A stretch of 64,000 nucleotides of DNA. Origin: Ancylomarina sp048268005. Its GTDB lineage: Bacteria; Bacteroidota; Bacteroidia; Bacteroidales; Marinifilaceae. Below, in pieces: positions 42,772-52,417 of this stretch. The notes below the pieces were generated by a model. It searched no databases and was not told where the DNA came from. It worked only from the letters and a program-made list of their open reading frames with translations. How positions within the stretch are numbered: the stretch's first letter is position 1; each line of letters opens with the position of its first letter. The stretch lies in the NCBI GenBank assembly GCA_048268005.1, contig JBLWWJ010000002.1:682001-746000 (forward strand), in the 5' to 3' direction. Position numbers and translations under genes: made by a program.

Positions 42772-43971
42772 ATGAAAGAAACAAAAGAACATATCTTACT
42801 TGCAGAATTATTAGTAAAAGAAATTACTAGTATGCTTTCTGATGACGAAAAAGAGCAATTGAATCTCTTTTTGTTGGATAAAAGTAAAAAGCAAATGATC
42901 GACTCGGCCCGGGAATCGATTATTCTACATGGCCAAAATAAGAATCATAGAGATTTCGATCTTGAAGCAGCCCACAAAAAAATTGAGTGGAAGCTGAAGT
43001 TTAAGAAGAAGTCAAAAATGAGACGCTTATATAATGCAGCTCGTTTAGCAGCAGTACTTGCTTTACCAATTGCACTTACAACTTATATGACGGTTACTTT
43101 TTTTGACTTAAATGAAAGTCAATATGCTCAGGCACCTGTCGAAATTAAAAAGGGTGAACTAAAGGCTATGCTGTACCTCTCTGATGGTCGAATGATTGAT
43201 TTGGAGAGTAAAAAGGATAGTCGTATTAAAGAAGTCGACGGATCTCTTATTTCAAAAGATAGTACAGGACTTGACTATTCCATCCAATCTACAGATGTTA
43301 AACTTTCAGAAATTCAAGAGAACGTGGTGATAACTCCAGCAGGTGGAGAGTATCAACTTACGCTTTCAGATGGGACTAAGGTTTGGATGAATGCCCTTTC
43401 TGAGATTCGTTATCCAGTAAAGTTCTCTGGAGATAGCCGTAAGGTGGCTGTTTCGGGTGAGGTGTTTTTCGATGTGGCCAAGAATAAAGATAAACCATTT
43501 TACGTGAATGTGGGTGATGTTGATATCAAAGTCTTGGGTACCCAGTTTAATGTGATGGCTTACTCTGATGAGGAAAATATTGAAACGACATTGGTTGAAG
43601 GTTCTGTTCGCTTAATGAGTAAAAGATTTGATAAAACAAAGGCAGAGGTCGATTTAGTACCTGGACATAAGGCTAATTTTAACAGGTCGACCAAAACTGT
43701 GGAGATTACGACGGTGGATACCGATATCTATACGGCATGGAAAGATGGAAAGTTTGTGTTTGAAAGTGCAAATTTAGACGATATCATGCGCAAATTGGAA
43801 AGAAGATATGATGTGAAAGTGTTTTTTGAAAACCAGGATATAAAAAATCTTCGATTTAGTGCTAGGCTAAGTCGTTATGGCAATATAGAGGATGTCCTAT
43901 ATAAAATGGAACAAACGACGAGTGTGAAATTTATTGTAAAGGATGATCATGTCATAGTTCGGAGAAAATAG
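42772..43971 (+). CDS. FecR-family anti-sigma factor
   Basis: 399 residues from the ATG at 42772; the open frame extends up to 42691 but that part codes for an unrelated hydrophobic stretch, whereas MKETKEHILLAELLVKEITS is the usual anti-sigma N-terminus. Cytoplasmic sigma-binding region ~1-85, one membrane helix ~88-110 (AARLAAVLALPIALTTYMTV), periplasmic FecR domain (TPAGGEYQLTLSDGTKVWMN, GEVFFDVAKNKDKPFYV, VLGTQFNVMAY) and a C-terminal DUF4974 domain (FESANLDDIMRKLERRYDV). Known relatives relay a signal from the SusC N-terminal STN domain to the sigma factor. The SusC downstream has that STN domain. Confidence 0.93.
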   Translation: MKETKEHILLAELLVKEITSMLSDDEKEQLNLFLLDKSKKQMIDSARESIILHGQNKNHRDFDLEAAHKKIEWKLKFKKKSKMRRLYNAARLAAVLALPIALTTYMTVTFFDLNESQYAQAPVEIKKGELKAMLYLSDGRMIDLESKKDSRIKEVDGSLISKDSTGLDYSIQSTDVKLSEIQENVVITPAGGEYQLTLSDGTKVWMNALSEIRYPVKFSGDSRKVAVSGEVFFDVAKNKDKPFYVNVGDVDIKVLGTQFNVMAYSDEENIETTLVEGSVRLMSKRFDKTKAEVDLVPGHKANFNRSTKTVEITTVDTDIYTAWKDGKFVFESANLDDIMRKLERRYDVKVFFENQDIKNLRFSARLSRYGNIEDVLYKMEQTTSVKFIVKDDHVIVRRK

Positions 43972-44091
43972 GACGAGAAATTAAGATAAAATTCTATACA
44001 TCATAGGATGCTAGTTGATTGAAGCTTTAGTGTTGCTTCATTTGGCTAGGCTGTCATTTAATATTTAAGAAATAAGCCCAAAATTAAACCT

Positions 44092-44171
44092 AAAAAAAAA
44101 CAGGAAATGCGGCAACATTTCCTGCTTGAATCAAATAAAGTATTCCCAAAGGAATACAATGTTTAATCTTT
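44092..44171 (-). ncRNA. Predicted ~80-nt antisense sRNA in the susC leader
   Basis: Read on the - strand: a promoter-like pair (listed separately) would start RNA at about 44171. The RNA would contain a hairpin GTATTCC-TTTG-GGAATAC (44140-44157), a linker, and a perfect 9-bp hairpin CAGGAAATG/CATTTCCTG (44101-44124) followed directly by T9 (44092-44100), an intrinsic terminator on this strand only. The predicted size and position, antisense to the 5' leader just upstream of a sigma/anti-sigma-controlled susC, match the DonS-type cis-antisense repressor RNAs known from Bacteroides fragilis. The exact 5' end is an estimate. Confidence 0.6.
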
Positions 44172-44177
44172 TCGAAA

Positions 44178-44209
44178 CAAATTTATGAAAAAACTCGCTA
44201 CGAGTCAAG
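44178..44209 (-). promoter_or_regulatory. Bacteroidetes-type promoter for the antisense RNA
   Basis: On the - strand: CTTG (44206-44209; consensus -33 TTTG), a 20-bp spacer, then TAAATTTG (44178-44185; exact match to -7 TAnnTTTG). It overlaps the susC start codon on the opposite strand, so transcription of the two would interfere. Confidence 0.6.
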
Positions 44210-47200
44210 TTTTCCCCCTGGGGGAAAGGTTGAAACGAATGTTAAGAATTATGAAATTTACGTGGATTTTACTTCTGATTACGACACTTCAGTTATCTGC
44301 AAGTGTGTATTCTCAGCAAACTAGCTTTAGTATTAGTTTTAAAGGAGCCAGTTTGCAAGAGTTGATGGATGAGATAAAAAAAAGCAGTGAATTTGATTTT
44401 ATTTACTCTCAGGATGAAATTGAGGATGTTAAAATTAAGGATGCCGTTTTTAATGGTTCAGGGGTGGAAGAAATCCTGCAACATTGTCTGGAAGGTACAA
44501 GAATCGATTATAAGATTGAAGATAAGGTGATTATATTAATGCCTTCCACTCAAGAATCTATTCAACAGCAAGATAAACGACAAGTAAAGGGAACAGTAAC
44601 AGATGATACCAAATTGCCTTTACCAGGAGTTTCTGTTGTGGTGAAAGGAACAACTAATGGTGTGTCTACCGATTTTGATGGAAATTACACACTTGAAATA
44701 CCAGCTACAGGGAAGGTTGTTTTGGTCTATACGTTTATTGGTATGGAGCCTCAGGAAATCACTGTTACTAACCAGACCACCATTGATGTTGTGTTAAAAG
44801 GTTCTTCTGAGCAATTGCAGGAGGTTGTCGTGACAACGGGTTACCAAAAAATTGATAGAAAGTTGTTTACAGGATCTGCTACAGTGCTTAAGGCGGAAGA
44901 AGCTAAAGTTGCCGGTGTGGCTGATGTGGGACGTATGCTTGAAGGTAAAGTGGCAGGGGTTTCGGTACAGAATGTATCGGGTACTTTTGGAGCAGCTCCT
45001 AAGATTCGTGTACGTGGTGCATCTTCAATTTATGGAGATACCAAGCCACTTTGGGTTGTTGATGGGGTGGTTCTTGAGGATGTTGTTGACATCTCTCCTG
45101 ACCAGTTGTCATCTGGTGATGCTGCAACATTGATTTCTTCTTCGGTAGCCGGTCTGAATGCCGATGACATTGAAAGTTTTCAGGTTCTTAAGGATGCGTC
45201 TGCAACGGCACTGTATGGTGCACGCGCCATGAACGGGGTAATTGTAATTAATACTAAGAAAGGGCATGTTGGTAAAAACTCTATTAGGGTGACTTCTGAG
45301 TTTACTATGAAAATGAAGCCTAACTATGCCAATTACGATATCCTTAACTCTCAGGATCAGATGGAGATGTTCATGGAGATGAAAGAAAATGGTTGGTTGA
45401 CATATGCAGACGTGATGCGTTCCAAAGATGCCGGTGTTTTTCACAAAATGTATAGCTTGATTGAATCCTATGAAAATGGAGGCTATGGTCTTGAGCATTC
45501 TGATGAAGCCATGGCTGGTTTTTTACGCAAATACGAAAGAGCCAATACCGATTGGTTTGATGTTCTGTTTAGAAACTCATTGCAACAAAATCACTCTGTT
45601 TCTTTTTCGGGTGGATCTGAGACTTCAAAGTTCTATGTATCTACTTCGTGGTTGAACGATGAAGGGTGGACCATTGCAGATAATGTCGACCGTTACACGG
45701 TAAATATGCGTGGAGACTTTGATGTGACTGATAAGCTTACTATAGGTATTCAGTCAAAAGGATCGATTCGAGAGCAAAAAACTCCGGGAACTTTCAATCG
45801 TTCTAATGATGTTGTAAATGGGAATTATTCAAGAGAGTTTGATATTAATCCATTTTCTTATGCGTTGAACACAACAAGAACTATTATGCCTTACGATGAG
45901 GATGGCAACCTGGAATACGTTCGAATGAATTATGCACCTTTTAATATTCTCGAAGAATATAAGAATAACTACATTAATCTGGATGTGCTTGATCTTTCTA
46001 TTCAGGGAAATTTGGGCTACAAATTCAACAAACATTTGGAATATAAATTTACAGGATCGATGCGCTACGTGAAATCTTCTAACGAGCATATCGTTAAAGA
46101 AGGTTCTAACGTCGTTGCTGCTTATAACGCAGGAATAGATGATCCTGTAATTTCTGATGCAAATAAATACCTATGGAGAGATATTACGCTCCCAAACTCC
46201 AGAAAGATTTCTGTTTTACCTAATGGAGGTTTCTACAATAAGGAAACCAACACCATGAAGAATTTCTACTTCAGAAACATGTTGAACTACAACAGAACTT
46301 TTAATGAAATTCATTCTGTAAATATAATGTTGGGACAAGAATTGAAGTATGTGGATCGTCAATCTGACTATTTCAATGGATATGGTTATCAATATAACCG
46401 AGGTGGAACAGTTTTTACTGACCCTAATATAATCAAGTCTACCAATGAGTCTGGTTTCTCTTATTTCGGCATGCAGGAATTCAGAGATCGATTTGTGGCT
46501 GCCTTTGCTAATTTCGCATATTCGTACAAAGGAAAATATACCTTTAATGGTACAGCTCGTGTTGATGGTTCAAACCAGTTGGGGCAAGCCAGAAGCGCAA
46601 GATACCTGCCAACCTGGAATCTTTCAGGTAAGTGGAATGCCAAAGAGGAAGCATCCCTTACAGATGTGGAATGGTTGTCTAACTTGTCTTTCAGGGGAAC
46701 CTATGGTTTGACTGCCTCTATGGGACCTGCAAACAATGCTTCAATTGTTTATAGAAATGCCATAACCACGACGCCTTACGATTCGGAAAAGCAAAATGCG
46801 ATGTTTGCTGCTTCGCTGGAAAACTCTGAGTTAACCTGGGAGAAGCAATACGAAACCAATATTGGTTTTGATATGGGCTTGTTCAATAGAATTTCCTTAA
46901 GTGTAGATGCATACAAAAGAAAAGGTTTTGACCTGATCGCTTATGTAAGAACATCAGGTATTGGTGGAGAAGGCTGGAAGTTTGCCAATTATGCCGATAT
47001 GACATCTAAAGGTATTGAGTTTAGCTTGGGAACAAGAAATATTGTAAGTGATAATTTCAAATGGACATCTAACCTGACCTTTGCTTACAATGAAAATGAG
47101 ATTACTGATTTGAAAAACAGACCAATCATTTTTGATTTGGTGAAGGCTGAAGGTGGTGCAAAGCAAGGTGGCCCGGTTCGTGGATTGTATTCGATTCCGT

Positions 47201-47838
47201 TTGCTGGATTAGATGATCACGGTTTGCCTCAGTTTTACGATGAGAATGGAAACATTACAAGTCAGGTCTATTTTCAGGATAATGCCATTAGTCATTTGAA
47301 GTATGAAGGTTCTATTGATCCTAAAATCACAGGTGGTATCTCTAATATTGTTGAGTATAAGAACTGGAAATTGAATGTATTCTGTTCTTATCAGTTTGGG
47401 AATAAGATCCGTTTGTATCCTTCATTCCATGCTTCTTACTCTGATATGGATGCCATTACAAAGGATATGAAGAACAGATGGTTGATGCCTGGTGATGAGG
47501 ATTATACAAATATTCCTGTTATTGCCAGTAAAGAAATGTATGACAAGTATGGTTATGAATTGGAATCAACCTACAATGCATTTAACTATTCTGATCAAAG
47601 AGTGGCTAAAGGTGATTTCATCCGCTTGAAAGAGCTTTCTTTGGAATATAGAGTTCCTAAAAGCTTTTTGACAAAATTTGGATTAACAAGTGCCTCATTG
47701 AAAGCACAGGGAACAAACTTATGGTTGATGTATTCTGATAAAGCTTTAAATGGCCAGGATCCTGAATTCTTCGGAACAGGTGGTGTTGCCCTTCCGGTGC
47801 CAAAACAATATACATTCTCACTTAAATTAGGATTCTAA
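44185..47838 (+). CDS. SusC/RagA-type TonB-linked outer-membrane transporter with STN domain
   Basis: A 1217-residue protein. An extended N-terminus and signal peptide (to about SASVYSQQ) are followed by an STN signalling domain (~50-115: FSISFKGASLQELMDEIKKS, VIILMP) and a CarboxypepD-reg-like domain (~130-210: VKGTVTDDTKLPLPGVSVVV, DFDGNYTLEIP). The TonB box/plug region then has EVVVTTGYQ, KIRVRGASSIYGD, WVVDGVVLED and LKDASATALYGARAMNGVI, followed by a ~900-residue beta-barrel ending KQYTFSLKLGF, with the terminal Phe of barrel proteins. It forms the lidded import channel with the SusD protein. The STN domain should contact the FecR protein. A predicted antisense RNA covers its leader. Substrate unknown; peptide (RagAB-like) or glycan are both possible. 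Confidence 0.95.
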   Translation: MKKLATSQVFPLGERLKRMLRIMKFTWILLLITTLQLSASVYSQQTSFSISFKGASLQELMDEIKKSSEFDFIYSQDEIEDVKIKDAVFNGSGVEEILQHCLEGTRIDYKIEDKVIILMPSTQESIQQQDKRQVKGTVTDDTKLPLPGVSVVVKGTTNGVSTDFDGNYTLEIPATGKVVLVYTFIGMEPQEITVTNQTTIDVVLKGSSEQLQEVVVTTGYQKIDRKLFTGSATVLKAEEAKVAGVADVGRMLEGKVAGVSVQNVSGTFGAAPKIRVRGASSIYGDTKPLWVVDGVVLEDVVDISPDQLSSGDAATLISSSVAGLNADDIESFQVLKDASATALYGARAMNGVIVINTKKGHVGKNSIRVTSEFTMKMKPNYANYDILNSQDQMEMFMEMKENGWLTYADVMRSKDAGVFHKMYSLIESYENGGYGLEHSDEAMAGFLRKYERANTDWFDVLFRNSLQQNHSVSFSGGSETSKFYVSTSWLNDEGWTIADNVDRYTVNMRGDFDVTDKLTIGIQSKGSIREQKTPGTFNRSNDVVNGNYSREFDINPFSYALNTTRTIMPYDEDGNLEYVRMNYAPFNILEEYKNNYINLDVLDLSIQGNLGYKFNKHLEYKFTGSMRYVKSSNEHIVKEGSNVVAAYNAGIDDPVISDANKYLWRDITLPNSRKISVLPNGGFYNKETNTMKNFYFRNMLNYNRTFNEIHSVNIMLGQELKYVDRQSDYFNGYGYQYNRGGTVFTDPNIIKSTNESGFSYFGMQEFRDRFVAAFANFAYSYKGKYTFNGTARVDGSNQLGQARSARYLPTWNLSGKWNAKEEASLTDVEWLSNLSFRGTYGLTASMGPANNASIVYRNAITTTPYDSEKQNAMFAASLENSELTWEKQYETNIGFDMGLFNRISLSVDAYKRKGFDLIAYVRTSGIGGEGWKFANYADMTSKGIEFSLGTRNIVSDNFKWTSNLTFAYNENEITDLKNRPIIFDLVKAEGGAKQGGPVRGLYSIPFAGLDDHGLPQFYDENGNITSQVYFQDNAISHLKYEGSIDPKITGGISNIVEYKNWKLNVFCSYQFGNKIRLYPSFHASYSDMDAITKDMKNRWLMPGDEDYTNIPVIASKEMYDKYGYELESTYNAFNYSDQRVAKGDFIRLKELSLEYRVPKSFLTKFGLTSASLKAQGTNLWLMYSDKALNGQDPEFFGTGGVALPVPKQYTFSLKLGF

Positions 47839-47852
47839 AACTGAATAATAAG

Positions 47853-49367
47853 ATGAATAAGAAAATATTATATATACTAACTATCATTACGGCACTGGGT
47901 TTTGTGTCCTGTGATAACTATCTGGATACCACCCCCGACAACCGTACGGTGCTGGATTCAGAGGAAAAAGTGAAAGAGTTGTTGACTGCTGCATATCCTG
48001 AAGCAACTTATGGTTTGTTTTGTTTCTCTATGTCGGATAATGCCGATGACAAGGGAATCGGACATATGTCTCTTATCAATAATGAGCAGGCTTACTTTTG
48101 GGAAGATTTTACAGATAATGGACAAGATTCACCTTCATTTTATTGGGATGCTTGTTATGGTGCCATTTCTCATGCCAATCAAGCCCTGGAGTTTATCGAA
48201 AGCCAAAAAGTTAGTGGCGAAGTGCCAGAATCATATTTACCTTACTATGGCGAAGCTTTGGTAATTAGAGCATACTGCCATTTCGTTTTGGTGAACCTTT
48301 GGGGAAAGCCTTATAACCCAGCAACAGCTGAAAGCGACTTGGGAGTTCCTTATGTTACCGAGGTAGAAAACGTGGTATTTAAGGATTATAAGAGAGAAAC
48401 GGTTGCCAAAGTGTATGAGTTGATTCAGGATGATATTGAAACAGGTCTGCCTCTTATTGAAGATAGTGCCTATGATGTACCTAAGTATCATTTTAATAGA
48501 GCTGCTGCCAATACTTTTGCATCAAGATTCTATTTATACAAGGGAGATTGGCAAAAAGTAGTTGATTATTCAACGGAAGCATTGGGAACTAGCCCTTCAA
48601 CTAAACTGAGAGATCTTTCAGGGAAGTATGCTGCCATGGGCTTGAACGAGCAAGTCGCAGAATACTCAAAAGCTACTGAGCCTGCAAACTTTATGCTTAC
48701 CAGTAATGTAACCTATTGGTTTCATTATTTCCAGGCTACTTTGCAGTATGCTTATACCCCTTATATCAAAGCAAACTTATTTGCAAATAATTTTCTGATT
48801 AGTTCAGAATGGGATTGGGCTCAATCGACTGCCAGTTTTGGTGAAGGTGACGATCTGATTGTGAAATGGGGATTCTTTTTTAAGAGAATCGATGTCAATT
48901 CTGATATTGGTTATTATTATGCTATGACCCCAAAGATTGTTGCAGAGGAAGCCTTGTTTAACCGTATTGAGGCGAATGTGATGCTTAAAAAGTATGGGGA
49001 AGTAGAGCAGGATTTGGACTTGTACTTTGAGAAGCGTATCAAATGGTATTCCGACAATCATAAAGTGACTGAAGATAAAATAAATGGAGCCTATTTGAAT
49101 GATTCACATGCAGATTCTCCACTTAATCCATGGTATGGGTTTGAAGAAGAGAAGCAAAGAACTTACATGAATTGTGTGCTTGATACTCGTAGAAGGGAAT
49201 TTTATTACAATGGTTTGAGATGGTTCGATATTCGCCGTTTTAATTTGAAGGTTGATCACAATGTTAAGGACGGAACTCCTGTTGTTTTAGAGGGGGACGA
49301 TGCAAGAAAAGTGTTGCAAATTCCTGTTTCAGCACAGCAATATGGTTTGCAACCTAATGTACGATAG
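47853..49367 (+). CDS. SusD/RagB-type substrate-binding lipoprotein
   Basis: 504 residues. The lipobox GFVSC (Cys20) is followed by DNYLDTTPDNRT, the usual SusD N-terminus, then helical TPR-like repeats (YGEALVIRAYCHFVLVNLWG, VYELIQDDIETGLPLI, RAAANTFASRFYLYKGDW). The C-terminal RREFYYNGLRWFDIRRFN is the family hallmark. It lies 14 bases after susC. It would act as the lid over the SusC channel at the cell surface. Nothing in the sequence identifies the ligand. Confidence 0.94.
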   Translation: MNKKILYILTIITALGFVSCDNYLDTTPDNRTVLDSEEKVKELLTAAYPEATYGLFCFSMSDNADDKGIGHMSLINNEQAYFWEDFTDNGQDSPSFYWDACYGAISHANQALEFIESQKVSGEVPESYLPYYGEALVIRAYCHFVLVNLWGKPYNPATAESDLGVPYVTEVENVVFKDYKRETVAKVYELIQDDIETGLPLIEDSAYDVPKYHFNRAAANTFASRFYLYKGDWQKVVDYSTEALGTSPSTKLRDLSGKYAAMGLNEQVAEYSKATEPANFMLTSNVTYWFHYFQATLQYAYTPYIKANLFANNFLISSEWDWAQSTASFGEGDDLIVKWGFFFKRIDVNSDIGYYYAMTPKIVAEEALFNRIEANVMLKKYGEVEQDLDLYFEKRIKWYSDNHKVTEDKINGAYLNDSHADSPLNPWYGFEEEKQRTYMNCVLDTRRREFYYNGLRWFDIRRFNLKVDHNVKDGTPVVLEGDDARKVLQIPVSAQQYGLQPNVR

Positions 49368-49398
49368 TTTTTTAGTGTACTAATAAATTGAAATATAA

Positions 49399-50442
49399 AT
49401 GAAAAAGATATATATATTATTACTAATATCATCAGTCTTGTTCTCCTTCTATTCATGCGATAAAGAGGATGAGTTAAGGGATGAGTCAGTTGTGACTTTT
49501 GATAAACCATTCGAGAATGAGCTGGACATCTGGATTTATGAGAACCTCACAAAGCCATACAATGTTAAGGTGAAGTACAAATGGGATGATTCCGAGGTAT
49601 TTAATGATTTCCATGTGGTTCCTCCTACAATGGAAAAAACAGAGGAGTTTTTGAAAGCTTACCTGAATTTATGGATTAAAACCTATGAAGAGGAATCTGT
49701 GATTGGTGGCAATCCGGAATTCATGTACAAGTTTATGCCTAAATTGTTAGTACTGATAGGAAGTCCCCAGTACAATGCCGATGGAACCACAACGCTTGGT
49801 TTGGCAGAAGGTGGAAAAAAAGTGACCATTTTTAATGTGAACAAATTTGCTGAGGTGGATTTATTTGGAGGCGAGACTCCTGAATACATTGTAGATATGA
49901 AAAGAACAGCTGTTGTTAAATCTTTCCATACACTGCACCACGAGTTTGGGCACATTTTGCATCAAACCAAATTTTATCCTGACGAATTCAAAGAAATCAG
50001 CAAAGGGAAATATACCGGGAACTGGATGGATATTACCAATGATGATGCCAAGAAAAATGGATTTATTACGGCTTATTCGATGTCTCAGGAAAATGAGGAT
50101 TGGGTGGAAATTGCAGCTTCAATGCTTTCTTTGGCCTCGCATACCAATGAACCTACATTGTATAGAGACATGGCGGTTAAGGATAATGAAGGAAATTTAA
50201 CAACTCAGGATGAAGACATGTATTTCTCTGATTGGAATTATGAACTCCATTTTTGGGGATGGGAGTTGGATTTTGACCAATCTCCTGTTAGATGGAAGGT
50301 GACTCCCGAAACATTGGAAAACTGGAAGAAATTCCAAACTAAGGTAGATATGGTAGCTACTTATTACAAAGAAAAATGGGGTATTGATATGTATTCGATG
50401 CAGAAGAGGATTGATACAGCAGTTACTGAATTGTATAATTAA
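49399..50442 (+). CDS. Putative zinc metallohydrolase lipoprotein of a SusCD locus
   Basis: 347 residues. The signal ends SFYSC (Cys20). A zincin motif lies in LHHEFGHILHQ (His181-Glu182-x-x-His185), and an acidic residue further on could be the third zinc ligand. Proteins of this layout are annotated as substrate import-associated zinc metallohydrolases because they travel with SusCD pairs. The position, 31 bases after susD and followed by a DUF4302 gene, fits. A surface or periplasmic peptidase that trims the imported substrate is plausible, but catalytic activity and substrate are unproven. Confidence 0.82.
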   Translation: MKKIYILLLISSVLFSFYSCDKEDELRDESVVTFDKPFENELDIWIYENLTKPYNVKVKYKWDDSEVFNDFHVVPPTMEKTEEFLKAYLNLWIKTYEEESVIGGNPEFMYKFMPKLLVLIGSPQYNADGTTTLGLAEGGKKVTIFNVNKFAEVDLFGGETPEYIVDMKRTAVVKSFHTLHHEFGHILHQTKFYPDEFKEISKGKYTGNWMDITNDDAKKNGFITAYSMSQENEDWVEIAASMLSLASHTNEPTLYRDMAVKDNEGNLTTQDEDMYFSDWNYELHFWGWELDFDQSPVRWKVTPETLENWKKFQTKVDMVATYYKEKWGIDMYSMQKRIDTAVTELYN

Positions 50443-50458
50443 AAGATTGAAAAAAAAT

Positions 50459-51838
50459 ATGAAAAAGATATTATATATTTTATTGATCTTAGGCGTCTTT
50501 TCATCTTGTGATCAGGATTTTGAGGAGGTATTCGATCAAACACCAACAGAACGAAAAAATGAAGCGAAAGCTGAACTTACCAGTGTATTAGCTAATGCTG
50601 AACATGGCTGGAAAACCATTTTAGTTGTTGGCGATAAAATAAAAGCGGGTGATTTTTTTCTTTTTGATTTTGTTCCTGCAGAAGGACAAAATAATGGGGA
50701 AGTTACCGTTGCTAATCCGTTTGAAACTAGTACTTCTGAATTTGAGATTCGAAGTGAAAACGGTACTGTGTTGAATTTTAACACCTATAATGATGTTTTT
50801 TATTGGCTGGTTACACCTAATGGTTGGGAACCTGGAGGACTAGGTAGCGATTTGGAGTTTGTTTTTCTGAAGGAAGAAAATGGTAAACTGTTCTTTAGAG
50901 CAAAGGCAAAAGACATTGAAATGGTGCTTGAGCCGGCTGCTGCAGAAGATTGGGATACTACAGCTATTCAGGAGCAATTTGAAAATTTTCGAGGTAAATT
51001 CAATACAAATTTTACCGGTATTAGAATAACCAAAGGAATGGGAGCTAGCGAAGAGAACCCTTTTGTTGCTGTGTTTTTCGATGCATATATTACCAATGCT
51101 GCTGGTTTTACTGAGAAAAAAGATTTCTTTTACGGTATGAAATACTGGATTGGTGAACAAAGACATGAGATGGCTGAAGCAAGCTTTGTACACACTAAGG
51201 ATGGTATTATGCTGGCAAATCCATTGGTTATTGAGGGAGATACACTTAGTGAGTTGACCTATAATGCAGATTTGGACTCCTGGGAAATTGCAGATGAAGG
51301 TCTTGAAGGTGAGCTGGTAAGTTCCGATCTTCCTATTTTTTCTCATCCTAATGCAACCAATCATTTGTTCGATATTTTGAAAACCACTTATAACAAAGCA
51401 TGGTATTTTAGTCCATGGGTAGAAAGTTGGTCAGGAAGATTTATGGAGGTTTTAGGTCCTATTTATGACGGTCCGACGATAAATTATGTTATGCTTGGTG
51501 CGGAATTTACTACGCCTGAAGGGAACGAGTATGGTCCGGGTATCTACTTGAAAGGAGAGGTATGGGGAACATATGCTTACCTTCCGGTGGAAGTGATTAA
51601 GAATGGCGAAAGTGAGTTTAGAATGGAATGGACAGGAGAGATCATTTCTGATATTGAAGGCGTGGAGGATTTTATTGCTACTGATCCTAATATGCAACAA
51701 ATGCTTGGTATGTTTTTCAATGAAACAGGATGGAGTCTTGCCCTGGATATTTTTGATTATCCTGACGGAAGTAAAATCTACGCATATGAAATGTACTACA
51801 TGCCCGATCCATCATATAAATTTAGTGGTGCGTTTTAA
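50459..51838 (+). CDS. DUF4302-type lipoprotein
   Basis: 459 residues from the ATG at 50459; the longer open frame starts inside the metallohydrolase gene and lacks a signal peptide. The lipobox is GVFSSC (Cys17), followed by DQDFEEVFDQTPTERKNEAK and a GWK turn, the usual DUF4302 start. The rest is beta-rich (DFFLFDFVPAEGQNNGEV, VFLKEENGKLFFRAKAKD). The family is found with SusCD-metallohydrolase operons and may be a surface binding protein. It lies 16 bases after the previous stop and is the last gene of the import operon. Confidence 0.75.
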   Translation: MKKILYILLILGVFSSCDQDFEEVFDQTPTERKNEAKAELTSVLANAEHGWKTILVVGDKIKAGDFFLFDFVPAEGQNNGEVTVANPFETSTSEFEIRSENGTVLNFNTYNDVFYWLVTPNGWEPGGLGSDLEFVFLKEENGKLFFRAKAKDIEMVLEPAAAEDWDTTAIQEQFENFRGKFNTNFTGIRITKGMGASEENPFVAVFFDAYITNAAGFTEKKDFFYGMKYWIGEQRHEMAEASFVHTKDGIMLANPLVIEGDTLSELTYNADLDSWEIADEGLEGELVSSDLPIFSHPNATNHLFDILKTTYNKAWYFSPWVESWSGRFMEVLGPIYDGPTINYVMLGAEFTTPEGNEYGPGIYLKGEVWGTYAYLPVEVIKNGESEFRMEWTGEIISDIEGVEDFIATDPNMQQMLGMFFNETGWSLALDIFDYPDGSKIYAYEMYYMPDPSYKFSGAF

Positions 51839-51885
51839 TCTTTACTTGAGAAAATAAATGTAGATTAATAACTGCTTAGTAAGTA

Positions 51886-51911
51886 GCCTCACCGGCATGG
51901 TCCGGAGAGGC
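51886..51911 (+). terminator. GC-rich hairpin after DUF4302 gene (no T-run)
   Basis: GCCTC-A-CCGG pairs with CCGG-A-GAGGC (9 bp with one symmetric A-A mismatch) around a 6-nt loop, 47 bases after the operon's last stop. It lacks a T-run, so it is more likely a 3'-end stabiliser or processed end than a classic terminator. Confidence 0.4.
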
Positions 51912-52157
51912 AACTATAGGAGGAAAACCACCAAAATAAATCAAACTTATCGAAAAATGGTATTAATACCTTGCGTAACTGGTTATAGAATTATAGCAGA
52001 ATAGGTGTATTGTGTCTTAAGTATACTTAACTCCCTGACTAAGAGTGTTCGCATGGTGATTGAGAGCAATTTTGAAAAATAAATAGACTGGAGGTTGATT
52101 TGACTAATCAGAGTGACCACTCCATTTTGTCTTAAAAGTTAGTTGGTTGGTCGGTTG

Positions 52158-52208
52158 GAGAGCTCTTCTGATGGGATTTATCCTAATCAAGAAGGGCTCT
52201 CTTTTTTG
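52158..52208 (+). terminator. Strong intrinsic terminator upstream of regulator 2
   Basis: A long stem, mainly AGAGCTCTTC (52159-52168) with GAAGGGCTCT (52191-52200, one G-T), extended inward by TGAT/ATCA and GGAT/ATCC, followed by CTTTTTTG. It closes transcription coming from the import operon. Confidence 0.8.
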
Positions 52209-52295
52209 CTTTCGGCATTTAATGAATGTCGTTCGTAATGATGTGTTTATCAATAAGTATTTGTGTAGTTCTTGATTAAGTTTTTTTGAGATGCG

Positions 52296-52324
52296 ACGCA
52301 ACCTTTTATTCAGTTTTGCATCAT
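52296..52324 (+). promoter_or_regulatory. Conserved ECF-promoter-like element upstream of regulator 2
   Basis: Second copy of the element at 30917: it begins ACGCAACCTTTT and ends CAGTTTTGCATCAT. It lies 93 bases before the regulator ATG, almost the same spacing as in copy 1. The leader between element and gene is also recognisably related (GATGGCTTT, GAATAACCTAA, TAGCCCC). Confidence 0.55.
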
Positions 52325-52417
52325 TGATTGTGTAGATGGCTTTGTTGTGGCATGGAATTATTAGTGCCATATCTGTTTTATCTGCAAAGAATAACCTAAG
52401 CTTTAGCCCCAACTTGT

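Larger units (their letters stand above)
51839..52417. other. Intergenic 579 bp between import operon and cassette copy 2
   Basis: It contains a GC-rich hairpin (51886-51911), a strong terminator (52158-52208) and the conserved promoter-like element (52296-52324), each listed separately. A 138-codon open frame on the - strand (52104-52520) runs across the terminator and into the regulator gene and is not considered real. Confidence 0.6.
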
